A DNA stretch of 64,000 nucleotides from Salinibacterium sp. TMP30 (lineage in GTDB: Bacteria > Actinomycetota > Actinomycetes > Actinomycetales > Microbacteriaceae), in the NCBI RefSeq assembly GCF_038397785.1, contig NZ_CP151642.1, forward strand, positions 868,001 through 932,000, read 5' to 3'. This document shows positions 7,980 to 16,463 of this stretch, one piece after another. Position 1 is the first letter of the stretch, and the number at the start of each line of letters is the position of its first letter. Made by a program: the position numbers and the translations under genes. The notes below the pieces were generated by a model, which had not been told where the DNA came from, ran no database searches, and saw nothing but the letters and a program-made list of their open reading frames with translations.

Positions 7980-10900
7980 GTGTACCTCAAGAGTTTGACC
8001 CTCAAGGGGTTTAAGTCATTCGCTCAGCCGACCACTTTTGCTTTCGAACAGGGCGTGACGTGTGTCGTCGGCCCCAACGGTTCGGGCAAGTCGAATGTGG
8101 TGGATGCTCTGGCCTGGGTCATGGGCGAGCAAGGCGCTAAAACTTTGCGCGGCGGCAAGATGGAAGACGTCATCTTCGCCGGCACCGCCACTAAGGGTCC
8201 GCTCGGTCGTGCCGAGGTTGTGCTCACCATCGATAACGCCGATGGTGCACTGCCCATTGAATACAGCGAGGTCACCATTAGTCGCACGCTGTTCCGCAAT
8301 GGCGGCAGTGAGTATGCGATCAATGGCACCCAATGCCGACTACTGGATGTTCAAGAGCTGTTGAGCGATTCCGGTCTTGGCCGCGAAATGCACGTCATTG
8401 TCGGCCAGGGTCAGCTGGATGCGGTGTTGCATGCCAGCCCCGAAGATCGCCGCGGTTTCATTGAAGAAGCTGCCGGCATCCTCAAGCACCGTCGTCGCAA
8501 AGAGAAAACTATTCGCAAGCTCGACGCGATGCAGGCCAACCTCACTCGCCTTTCTGACTTGGCGGGCGAGATCCGTCGCCAACTGAAGCCGCTCGGCCAA
8601 CAGGCGGAGATTGCCAAAGAAGCCGCATCGATTGCCTCCATTGTTCGGGATGCTCGCGCACGACTCCTCGCCGATGAGGTTGTCGAACTGCGCTCAAGCA
8701 TCAATGATTTCAGCCGCAGTGAGAGCGAGCGCAAGACTCAGCGCATCGTGCTTCAAGAACAGCTCGATCAAAACAAGCTGCGCGAAGCCCGCCTTGAGCA
8801 AGCTCAGGTTGGTGGCGAAGTCGACGAAGCTCGACGTGTGTCGTTCGGTCTCGAATCGGTGCAAGAACGCCTTCGCAGTCTTTACACTCTTGCCAACCAG
8901 CGGCTCTCGTTGCTGGGGCAACAGTCCGATGCCCCCACCTCGGGCAATACCGTCAGCCAGACTCTTGTCGATGAGGTCATTGCCGAAGCTGATGCGCTCG
9001 CCGCTGGTGTCGCAGATGCCGAGAAGGCTGTCGGTGCGGCCGCAGCGACAACGGCAACAGCGAAAGCCGCGCTCGATTCTCTTGACGAAGAGATTGCTGC
9101 GCAGAGTGCGCTCGTCTCGCGTCACGAACTCGAGAGTGCCGGGCTCACCGCCCGCGTTGAGGTTGCCACGTCGACGCTCACGGCCGCTCAGGGCGAGCTT
9201 GTGCGTCAGCAGCAGGCGCTTGCCGAAGCGCAGTCCCGTCGTGAAGCGGCACAAGCCGAGTTCGAAGCCCTTGAGGTTCAGGCCAACAATTCCACCACCG
9301 AGTCGGATGGGTCGCGTGACAATGCCTATGAGGCGGCCGAGGCGAAAGTCGCGGGAATCCAGGCCGATATCGAGTCGCTTAGAGACGCGTTGCATGCTTC
9401 CGAACGTGAACGCGATGCTCTTGCCGCCCGCAACTCGGCGCTTTCGCTCGCGGTCGATCAGAAAGATGGGTCTAGCGCACTCGTCGCCGCCAAACTTTCC
9501 GGCATCCGGGGTCTGGTCGCAGAACATGTCAAGATCACCCCCGGTTTCGAGGCGGCGATTGCGGCAGCGCTCGGTACTCTCGCGGATGCCGTACTCGCGG
9601 ACGACCGCGACTCTGCGATCGATGCACTCGCCGAATCTGCCAGCCGCGACTTCGGAAGGGTAGAAGTTGTTGTGGCTGATGCCAAGAAATCGAGAGTCTC
9701 TCTCGGCACCGCCGCAGGCACCATTCCGGCAACGGACGTAATCACCGCACCGGATGGTGTGCACGGTCTCCTCACGCACGTGCTGATTGCGGATAACCTC
9801 GATGCCGCCCGCGCCGCCTACGGTTCACTCTCTAACGCCGCAGAGATCACCTTCGTGACCCGCCAAGGTGACGTGCTCACCCAGTTCGTTTTGCGCGGCG
9901 GATCGGGAGCCAAACGATCACGACTCGAACTCGTTGCCGAACGGGATGCTGCCGCCAAAAAACTGGGCATCGTTACTACCCAGATCGAGCGCACCAGCTT
10001 TGAGCTCGACGAGAAGCGTCGCGAACTAACGTCCGCCAAAACGGATGCCGAAGCAGCACTCGCCGCACTACGCGAATACGATGCCCAGTTGGCAGCGCAA
10101 TCAGAACTTCTTGGCCGACACCGCATCCAGGCGGATGCCGCCCAGGCCGAATGCGACCGCCTCGCCCGTGCCGTTGATGTGGCCTCAGAAGCCGTCGCGG
10201 ATGCCACCGCAGAAGTCGGTCGCGCCCAGACCGCAGCCGACGAGTACCAGTCCGCCCCGCGGCCCATGCTCGACATCTCGGAACGAGACCCCATGCTTGC
10301 TGAAGTCGAGAACGCCCGGGCGCGAGAAGTTGACCATCGAATCCAGCTCGAAACCATCCGTGAGCGGGTGCGCGCTGAGCGCGCCCGTGCCGAACAACTT
10401 GCCGCCCAGCTTGTGCGAGAGCGTGAAGCGGCCGCGGAACAGGCACGACTGGCGGTGATTCGTCAACGGCAGATCGCATCCGCAACTCGTGTCGTAGAGA
10501 TGCTGCCTGCGGTACTCGACTCGGTCGACCGTTCGCTGTCTGAGGCTCGTGTGGATCTTGCGGCGAAAGAAGCAGAACGTTCTGCGCACAACCAGGAACT
10601 CTCGGGGCTGCGCCGTGACGAGTCATCGCTGCGTGAACGACTCTCGGCAGTCAGTGAGAGTGTGCACGGCCTGGAAATGCAGATTTACGAAAAGAAGCTG
10701 CACCTTTCCAGTTTGCTTGAACGGTCTGGCGAAGAACTCGGTCTCGTCGAAGATGTACTCGTTGCGGAATATGGGCCAGAGGTTGCGGTTCCGGAGGACA
10801 CAATCTCCGACGTTAGTGCGAGCACGGATAGCGCGGCTGGCGCGGGTATTCCGGATGGCGCTGCTGGCGCAGCTGATCCTGATGGCTCCTCACGGGACGA

Positions 10901-11606
10901 CGACGACGCGGCCGAGCCGATGGCATCCGGTCGACCATTTGTTCGCGCCGAGCAAGAGGCGCGACTGCAGAAAGCGGAGCGAAAACTTTCCCGTTTGGGC
11001 CGAGTGAATCCGCTCGCGCTTGAAGAGTTTGAGGCACTGGAACAACGTCACAAGTTCTTGACCGAGCAACTCACCGATCTCTCGAACACACGTAAGGATC
11101 TGTTGACGATCATCGATGAGCTCGACGAGAAAATGCAGGCAATTTTCTCAAGTGCGTTCGAGGACACCAAGAATGCGTTCAACGATGTCTTCCCTGTGCT
11201 GTTCCCCGGAGGCACCGGCAGTATCTTCTTGACCAACCCTGATGACGTGCTCACTACCGGCATTGAGGTCACGGTGAAGCCCGCAGGCAAGAAGATCGAA
11301 CGCCTCTCGCTGCTGAGCGGTGGTGAAAGATCACTGGCCGCTGTTGCCCTCTTGATCGCCATTTTCAAGGCACGCCCTAGCCCGTTTTACATTATGGATG
11401 AGGTAGAAGCGGCACTAGACGATGCCAACTTGGGCCGACTGCTCGCGATCTTTGAAGACCTGAGACAGACCAGTCAGCTCATCATCATTACCCACCAGAA
11501 GCGCACGATGGAGATCGCGGATGCTCTGTATGGCGTGAGCATGCGTTCCGATGGCATCAGCGCGGTTGTCGGTCAGCGCGTGGCCAAGGAGACCGCCGCA
11601 AGCTAG
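7980..11606 (+). CDS. smc: Chromosome segregation protein SMC
   Basis: This 1208-residue condensin subunit has Walker A (GPNGSGKSN) near residue 35, two long coiled-coil arms around a hinge near 520-660 (GIRGLVAEHVKITPGFEAAIAAALG), the ABC signature LSGGERS and Walker B FYIMDEVEAALDDAN. The GTG was chosen because MYLKSLTLKGFKSFA is the family N-terminus; the open frame runs 45 codons further upstream without homology. Around residues 941-985 there is a low-complexity Ala/Gly/Asp/Ser insert in the C-terminal arm. ScpA and ScpB are not nearby. ftsY follows on the same strand after a minus-strand phosphatase, which is the usual actinobacterial order. Confidence 0.97.
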   Translation: MYLKSLTLKGFKSFAQPTTFAFEQGVTCVVGPNGSGKSNVVDALAWVMGEQGAKTLRGGKMEDVIFAGTATKGPLGRAEVVLTIDNADGALPIEYSEVTISRTLFRNGGSEYAINGTQCRLLDVQELLSDSGLGREMHVIVGQGQLDAVLHASPEDRRGFIEEAAGILKHRRRKEKTIRKLDAMQANLTRLSDLAGEIRRQLKPLGQQAEIAKEAASIASIVRDARARLLADEVVELRSSINDFSRSESERKTQRIVLQEQLDQNKLREARLEQAQVGGEVDEARRVSFGLESVQERLRSLYTLANQRLSLLGQQSDAPTSGNTVSQTLVDEVIAEADALAAGVADAEKAVGAAAATTATAKAALDSLDEEIAAQSALVSRHELESAGLTARVEVATSTLTAAQGELVRQQQALAEAQSRREAAQAEFEALEVQANNSTTESDGSRDNAYEAAEAKVAGIQADIESLRDALHASERERDALAARNSALSLAVDQKDGSSALVAAKLSGIRGLVAEHVKITPGFEAAIAAALGTLADAVLADDRDSAIDALAESASRDFGRVEVVVADAKKSRVSLGTAAGTIPATDVITAPDGVHGLLTHVLIADNLDAARAAYGSLSNAAEITFVTRQGDVLTQFVLRGGSGAKRSRLELVAERDAAAKKLGIVTTQIERTSFELDEKRRELTSAKTDAEAALAALREYDAQLAAQSELLGRHRIQADAAQAECDRLARAVDVASEAVADATAEVGRAQTAADEYQSAPRPMLDISERDPMLAEVENARAREVDHRIQLETIRERVRAERARAEQLAAQLVREREAAAEQARLAVIRQRQIASATRVVEMLPAVLDSVDRSLSEARVDLAAKEAERSAHNQELSGLRRDESSLRERLSAVSESVHGLEMQIYEKKLHLSSLLERSGEELGLVEDVLVAEYGPEVAVPEDTISDVSASTDSAAGAGIPDGAAGAADPDGSSRDDDDAAEPMASGRPFVRAEQEARLQKAERKLSRLGRVNPLALEEFEALEQRHKFLTEQLTDLSNTRKDLLTIIDELDEKMQAIFSSAFEDTKNAFNDVFPVLFPGGTGSIFLTNPDDVLTTGIEVTVKPAGKKIERLSLLSGGERSLAAVALLIAIFKARPSPFYIMDEVEAALDDANLGRLLAIFEDLRQTSQLIIITHQKRTMEIADALYGVSMRSDGISAVVGQRVAKETAAS

Positions 11607-11620
11607 CAAACGGTGGCGAG

Positions 11621-12184
11621 CTAGTCGACGCCTGACAGCGGTTCACCGTTGACGGTGCGCACAGCCCAACCATTGGCGAGTGGTTCGATGGTAGAAATTG
11701 AGCCGTTCAGAATGTGGTCGAAGTCTCGACCGGCAAGCTCGGAGAGCGTGTAGCGGATGATCGTTCCGTGACACACAACGATTACCTTGTTGTCGGGGTA
11801 GTCAACTGAAATCTTGTCGAGAGCTGCGATGCCGCGTGTGACAACCGAGTCGAGGGGTTCAAGGCCGGGGTAGCCGCGCACATCAGGCCAGCGGGCGTCG
11901 ATTTCGGCTTTGGTGAGACCCTCACCCTCGCCATAGTTGCGCTCGATGAGTAGGTCATAGCTGCGTCCCAGCTCAAGCCCGAGTCCATCGGCAATGATTT
12001 GCGCTGTTTCGCTGGCACGTTGCAGGGGAGAGCTGACAATCACATCCCATTCGCTTCCGCGCAGCAGTTCGACAGCATCCCGAGCTTGCTGACGCCCGAC
12101 ATCATTGAGCGGAATGTCGCTGGAGCCTTGCATGCGTCCGGCAGCGTTCCAGTCGGTTTGGCCGTGGCGAATCAGTGAGAGCAT
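11621..12184 (-). CDS. Histidine phosphatase family protein (phosphoglycerate-mutase-like)
   Basis: This 187-residue protein starts with the catalytic motif LIRHGQTDWN (His near residue 7). It also has the Glu region NYGEGEGL and the second His in VVCHGTIIR. These are the branched histidine phosphatase residues. It is probably a small-molecule phosphatase rather than a glycolytic mutase, given its short length. It is convergent with smc, with a gap of 14 bases, and divergent from ftsY. Confidence 0.9.
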   Translation of the reverse strand: MLSLIRHGQTDWNAAGRMQGSSDIPLNDVGRQQARDAVELLRGSEWDVIVSSPLQRASETAQIIADGLGLELGRSYDLLIERNYGEGEGLTKAEIDARWPDVRGYPGLEPLDSVVTRGIAALDKISVDYPDNKVIVVCHGTIIRYTLSELAGRDFDHILNGSISTIEPLANGWAVRTVNGEPLSGVD

Positions 12185-12238
12185 CCAAAAATCCTAGCGC
12201 GGTTACGGTGCGGGGCCGACCTGCCTTAACCTGTAGGT

Positions 12239-13108
12239 ATGGCAGCATCCTGGTCCCTCTCGGGCGCACTCAAATCTATGTTCGCGCGCGACACGATCGA
12301 CGCCGATACGTGGAGCGATCTTGAAGATGCGCTCATCTCGGCCGACTTTGGGCCCGACATCACTGACTCGGTCATCGAAGAACTGCGGGCCAGCGTTACC
12401 AAGTACAAAACTGATGATCCGACAGATCTGAAGCGGATGCTGCGTGAAACCCTCGAGGAACGTCTGGCTCGACTCGACCCCACTCTCACTCTCAGCGCCC
12501 GCCCTGCGGTTGTTCTGGTTGTGGGCGTCAATGGCGTCGGAAAGACCACCACGATTGGCAAGTTCGCCAAGTTTTTGGTTGGCCACGGTCGCACGGTTGT
12601 TGTTGGCGCGGCTGACACGTTCCGTGCTGCTGCCGTCGAGCAGTTAGCGACGTGGGCGGAGCGTGGGGGAGCGGAGATTGTGCGTCCTCAGCAGCAGGGC
12701 CAAGATCCGGCATCCGTCGCGTTCCAGACTGTGGAGCGGGCTCAACGAGATTCGATCGATATTGCCATCATCGACACTGCTGGGCGGTTGCAGACCAAGA
12801 GCGGCCTCATGGATGAGCTCGGCAAGATCCGTCGCGTTGTAGAGAAGCAAACTGAGATTGCCGAAGTGCTCCTCGTACTCGATGCCACTACGGGCCAGAA
12901 CGGTGTTGCTCAGGCAGAGGCTTTCATTCAGCACGCCGGCGTCACGGGTCTCGTGATCACCAAACTGGATGGCTCGGCCAAAGCCGGGTTCGTGCTTGCG
13001 GTGCAGGAGCGCACAGGCATCCCGATCAAACTGATCGGGCAGGGCGAGGGCATCAATGACCTCACCGGTTTCACCCCGCACGTCTTTGTGCAGGGGCTCG
13101 TCGGTTAG
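12239..13108 (+). CDS. ftsY: Signal recognition particle receptor FtsY
   Basis: This 289-residue SRP GTPase carries an N domain (residues 1-85), G1 (VVGVNGVGKTTTIGKFAK), ADTFRAAAVEQL, DTAGRLQ and TKLDGSAKAGF. It lacks the long acidic A domain of E. coli FtsY, as is usual for a compact actinobacterial form. It docks Ffh-bound ribosomes at the membrane; ffh is about 9 kb downstream. TAACCT lies six bases before the ATG with no Shine-Dalgarno sequence, which suggests a leaderless start. Confidence 0.97.
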   Translation: MAASWSLSGALKSMFARDTIDADTWSDLEDALISADFGPDITDSVIEELRASVTKYKTDDPTDLKRMLRETLEERLARLDPTLTLSARPAVVLVVGVNGVGKTTTIGKFAKFLVGHGRTVVVGAADTFRAAAVEQLATWAERGGAEIVRPQQQGQDPASVAFQTVERAQRDSIDIAIIDTAGRLQTKSGLMDELGKIRRVVEKQTEIAEVLLVLDATTGQNGVAQAEAFIQHAGVTGLVITKLDGSAKAGFVLAVQERTGIPIKLIGQGEGINDLTGFTPHVFVQGLVG

Positions 13109-13242
13109 CGGTTAATCGAACGCTCCTACCGCGCATGGGCTCGAACTCTGGGGTTCCGATATTGAGATCCAAGAGTTGCTCACGGGCGAAGATACTCCTC
13201 CGCTGAATCCACCCGCGTCGAGGAGTAGAGGGCTGAGAATAG

Positions 13243-13274
13243 AATCGGCCCCCGCACAAGTGCGGGGGCCGATT
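13243..13274. terminator. Strong bidirectional terminator hairpin between ftsY and the NhaC-type gene
   Basis: Two perfect 14-base arms (13243-13256 and 13261-13274) are separated by a CAAG loop. The stem is G+C rich and is flanked by AAT on one side and ATTT on the other. It sits between two convergent genes, so it can end transcription from both. The 134 bases between ftsY and this hairpin hold nothing else I can recognise. Confidence 0.8.
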
Positions 13275-13289
13275 TCGAAATGCGAGGTG

Positions 13290-14750
13290 CTACGACGCGT
13301 TGACGGTTTCGGTAACCGGCTCCGCAGTGCGGATCTGAATTCCGTCGGCACCTTCAAAGCGTCGACCCCAGCCGGTGAATACGGCCACAATCATCACTGC
13401 GGTAAGCAAGAGGGGATAGAGCGTGCCGCCAAAGAGTTGCGTTGTTGAGAGTGCTGGCGCCCCCTCATATCCGCTCGTGAGGAGTGCGCCGATAAACAAG
13501 TAGGCGCTCAAAACAGGGACGATGGAAGCAATGCCCAAAGCGAAGCAATCCATGACGTTGGCACGCCGGTATGGGTGAAGCCCAACTCGGGAGCCAATCT
13601 CGTCCGCCACCGGCCCGAAGGTTAGCATCGATGCGGAGTTTACGCCGCCGAAGAGGAGCGTCGTGACGGTAACACCAAGGCCGATTGCCGCCTCGGCTCC
13701 GCGTGGCGTGCTCGCAAGCTTGCCTTGGGTCAGCGCATCCACGGTGCGGGTCAGAACACCGGCGTTGGTTAGGACACCCATAATTCCGAATACGGCGATG
13801 ACCAAAGCCACTGTGCCGAGCATGCCGCTGAAACCGGAGACCAAGAAACCGGTCGGGGCGCCGTCGGTCACACCAACGATTCCGGAAGGCTCGAGGAGGC
13901 CAGTCACGAGTGCAACGATGATTCCGAGAACGATACCGACCGTGACGGCTTTGAAAATGTCACGGGTGATGAACGCCGTCGCGATCATGATCGCGACGGG
14001 AATCAGCATCACCAGGCCCAGCGGATTGGAACTGGAGGCTAACACCTCGGCTGCGGCGCCACTGGATGCACCACTGCCTCCGAAGATCAGGAAGCCCACT
14101 GCGCTGATCGCGGCCGCGACCAGCGCGTACTTCGCACGTGAAGTCACGACACCGCCAATGTCCGCAACGCCTATCTTGCGGCGAAAACGCTGAGTTGAGG
14201 ACGAGATGATGGTGGTATCGGAGATGGGCGCCATGTTGTCACCAAAAATGGCTCCTGAGACGAGAGCGCCTGCTAGGAACACCGGGTCGGCACCGAGGAG
14301 AACCCCGGCCGGATAAAAGATGGGGAACACGGTAAACATGGTTCCGATCGATGATCCCGTAGCCATCGCGACGAAACACACGGTGATGAACGCAAAGAGG
14401 ACGAACGCACCGCCGTTGACGCCTGCAAGGTCTGCAAGCCAGACGAAGCCACCGGAGACGTTTGTCACCTTGATCAATTGTGAAAGCATCCCGACGACGA
14501 ACAGGATTACTACTATGGAGACCGCAGTCGGGCTGCCGATACCCTGCATCACGCTGGCCCAAAACTTGCCATAATTGCGAGAAAATACCGCGCCAACCAG
14601 CAAGGCGACAAATCCGCCCATCGCCAGAGCAGTCATATCGAACGCGTTGAACACTACGAAGTAGAGCACGCAGAAGAACAGGAAAACCACGACCGGTATA
14701 AAGGCCATCCCCCACCCTCCTCGGAAGGTCAAGGTGCTGTCTTGATTCAT
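13290..14750 (-). CDS. NhaC-family Na+/H+ antiporter-like carrier
   Basis: This 486-residue protein has about 11-12 membrane segments and the family motif GDNMAPISDTTII near residues 170-182. It also has paired glycine-rich membrane segments (FVAMATGSSIGTMF and LLFGGVNSASMLTFG). The upstream ATG is preferred because LTFRGGWG resembles the conserved NhaC-family N-terminus and AAAGG lies eight bases before it. A second possible ATG at 14708 also has a good GAGGAGG. NhaC-family members include organic-acid and amino-acid exchangers as well as Na+/H+ antiporters. Its position divergent from a catabolic operon suggests that it imports that operon's substrate. Confidence 0.85.
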   Translation of the reverse strand: MNQDSTLTFRGGWGMAFIPVVVFLFFCVLYFVVFNAFDMTALAMGGFVALLVGAVFSRNYGKFWASVMQGIGSPTAVSIVVILFVVGMLSQLIKVTNVSGGFVWLADLAGVNGGAFVLFAFITVCFVAMATGSSIGTMFTVFPIFYPAGVLLGADPVFLAGALVSGAIFGDNMAPISDTTIISSSTQRFRRKIGVADIGGVVTSRAKYALVAAAISAVGFLIFGGSGASSGAAAEVLASSSNPLGLVMLIPVAIMIATAFITRDIFKAVTVGIVLGIIVALVTGLLEPSGIVGVTDGAPTGFLVSGFSGMLGTVALVIAVFGIMGVLTNAGVLTRTVDALTQGKLASTPRGAEAAIGLGVTVTTLLFGGVNSASMLTFGPVADEIGSRVGLHPYRRANVMDCFALGIASIVPVLSAYLFIGALLTSGYEGAPALSTTQLFGGTLYPLLLTAVMIVAVFTGWGRRFEGADGIQIRTAEPVTETVNAS

Positions 14751-14846
14751 TTAAATAGCCTTTCGCCACATCATTGAGGCCGCGCGGCGCGCGGAAGGTG
14801 ACTGCGAAACCGCAGAACGCGTACCAGTATCCACACCGCAGACATT

Positions 14847-14867
14847 TTGTGCAACTGCACTGCACAA
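14847..14867. promoter_or_regulatory. Candidate operator in the divergent promoter region of the catabolic island
   Basis: TTGTGCA and TGCACAA form a perfect inverted repeat with a seven-base spacer. The same span contains an inner GTGCA-AC-TGCAC repeat. A further GCAC-ACA-GTGC lies at 14928-14938. All are within the 234-base gap between the carrier gene and the regulator gene, so they are reasonable binding sites for the cupin regulator. This is inferred from position and symmetry only. Confidence 0.45.
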
Positions 14868-14972
14868 GAAATATTGACCTGCAGGGGGAAGATCTGCTTC
14901 AAATGCCCGTTAAGGTAGCGATAACTTGCACACAGTGCGGACTAGCTCCGTCAACTTTGGGCAGTCTGAGTG

Positions 14973-14978
14973 TATAGT
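14973..14978 (+). promoter_or_regulatory. Candidate -10 box of the regulator-led catabolic operon
   Basis: TATAGT lies six bases before the ATG of the regulator gene and no ribosome-binding site is present between them, which points to a leaderless transcript. I do not see a convincing -35 box at the usual distance, which is compatible with an activated promoter. Confidence 0.4.
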
Positions 14979-14984
14979 TCCCTC

Positions 14985-15521
14985 ATGATCGGTAATCGAC
15001 TTCGAGCGCTCCGCGACCAGCGAGGATATACGCTGCGCGCTCTGGCTACGGAGACTGGACTCTCTGCGACCCTGCTCAGTCAAATCGAGCGGGGGGTTAC
15101 CGAACCAAGTTTGAAATCCCTGCGTCTCTTGGCGATGGTCTTCGGGGAATCGGTCTCAACGCTATTCGACGATTCGGCGTCGCTCACCGTTCACGTGAGC
15201 CACGCGGGCGAAAGGTCACGCATCACGACCCCGAAAGGCCACGTGCAGTATGAGCGTATGGCCCCCAGCAATGGTCAGCTTGAGGTGCTACGAGGAGTGC
15301 TTGCTCCAGGGGAGACGTCCAGCGATGAACAATGGGGGCATCCCGCCGTCGAGTGCGTTTATATAGTCGCCGGAACACTCACTGTCGAGGTGGCCCGCGG
15401 TTCGTTTGATGTGGTGAAAGGCGACGCGATAACGATCGATTCTCGCCAGCCACATCGCTATTGCAACGAAACTACCGGGACCGTCGAATTCATCCTCGCG
15501 GTCACGCCACCAACCCCCTAG
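14985..15521 (+). CDS. XRE-type helix-turn-helix regulator with C-terminal cupin
   Basis: This 178-residue protein has an XRE helix-turn-helix at about residues 5-55 (LRALRDQRGYTLRALATETGLSATLLSQIERG) and a cupin at about 105-170 (HPAVECVYIVAGTLTVEVARGSFDVVKGDAITIDSRQPHRY). Such fusions sense small metabolites and often control amino-acid or polyamine catabolism. It is first in the plus-strand operon, ten bases ahead of the DapA-family gene. It is the natural candidate to control both that operon and the divergent carrier gene. A five-codon-longer start is possible but would cover the -10 box. Confidence 0.88.
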   Translation: MIGNRLRALRDQRGYTLRALATETGLSATLLSQIERGVTEPSLKSLRLLAMVFGESVSTLFDDSASLTVHVSHAGERSRITTPKGHVQYERMAPSNGQLEVLRGVLAPGETSSDEQWGHPAVECVYIVAGTLTVEVARGSFDVVKGDAITIDSRQPHRYCNETTGTVEFILAVTPPTP

Positions 15522-15530
15522 GAATACACC

Positions 15531-16463
15531 ATGGATCGAAACGACATTGCTTGGACGGGGTACATCCCGGCCATCACCACCCCCTTCGCCAGAGAGGGCG
15601 AGCTGGATTTGGATGCACTTGCCGCTCAACTTGGTTGGCTGATGCAGCAGCGCATGCATGGGGTCATTCTCGCAGGCACGAGCGGAGAGTGGTTCAGCAT
15701 GAGCGCTGACGAGCGCGCGAGTCTTTTTGCAGAGTCTGCGCGAACAGTCGACGGTTCGATGTGGGTTCTCGGTGGGTGCAACGCCTTCACCCAAACTGAA
15801 GCCATTGCTCACGCTCGTGCCGCAGAAAAGGCCGGCTTGGACGGCATCCTGATCACCCCGCCGCCATACATGGTCCCCAACCGGCGAGAGATCGTGAAGT
15901 TCTATCAAGATATCTCAGACGCGACAGAACTCCCGATGTGTGTTTACAACTGGCCGCGGGGTTGCGTCGTAGATCTGGACACCGACACACTCACAGAGCT
16001 ATCGCAGATTGAGAATGTGGTGGCAATAAAGAACTCCACCGGGAATTTTGCTGGGTTCTTGCAGGGGATGTATGCGTTGGAAGACACAGTTCGCTACTTC
16101 GGTATGCCTACAAGCGAACTGGGAGCGGACCTGTCTTTGCTTGGGCACGGTGATGGAATGATGGGCTCCGGTGCGCCTTTGGGCGCTGACCACCCCGATT
16201 TTTGGCGTGCTATTGCCGCCGGCGACCGCGCCCGAGCAGTTGAGCTTGGCGCACGGGACCGAGTAGTTATGGAAAGCTGGTTCCGCCCTGACTACGGTGT
16301 GCAGTTCGGAAACCAGCAGGCAATCATGAAGACGGCGCTGCGATTCCAAGGCGTTTCTGCGGGGTACGTCCGAGACCCGCTGATTGAACTCACGCCTGAG
16401 GAATGCAATCGCATTGAAGCGACGCTGCACGCACTCGGCATTAACACAGTCCCATTGCGATGA
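15531..16463 (+). CDS. Dihydrodipicolinate synthase family lyase; possible pyrroline-4-hydroxy-2-carboxylate deaminase
   Basis: This 310-residue class I aldolase has the pyruvate-binding GTSGE motif (residues 49-53), catalytic Tyr139 in MCVYNWPRG and the Schiff-base Lys167 in VAIKNSTGN. Biosynthetic DapA is unlikely because the neighbours are a flavin dehydrogenase trio and a carrier. In hydroxyproline degradation a DapA-family enzyme deaminates and dehydrates the pyrroline produced by D-hydroxyproline dehydrogenase, and that fits here. It overlaps the next gene by four bases (ATGA). The lyase fold is certain; the substrate is an inference, and a sugar-acid or other 2-keto substrate is possible. 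Confidence 0.85.
   Translation: MDRNDIAWTGYIPAITTPFAREGELDLDALAAQLGWLMQQRMHGVILAGTSGEWFSMSADERASLFAESARTVDGSMWVLGGCNAFTQTEAIAHARAAEKAGLDGILITPPPYMVPNRREIVKFYQDISDATELPMCVYNWPRGCVVDLDTDTLTELSQIENVVAIKNSTGNFAGFLQGMYALEDTVRYFGMPTSELGADLSLLGHGDGMMGSGAPLGADHPDFWRAIAAGDRARAVELGARDRVVMESWFRPDYGVQFGNQQAIMKTALRFQGVSAGYVRDPLIELTPEECNRIEATLHALGINTVPLR

Noticed and set aside
8694-9779. A 361-codon open frame antisense to smc
   Set aside because: It is a shadow of the biased codon use of the coiled-coil region; smc has all its motifs on the other strand and the antisense translation has no recognisable domain.
15531-16463. Biosynthetic dihydrodipicolinate synthase (dapA)
   Set aside because: The pyruvate motif is GTSGE instead of GTTGE, and the gene lies in a catabolic operon with a dehydrogenase trio, not with lysine genes.
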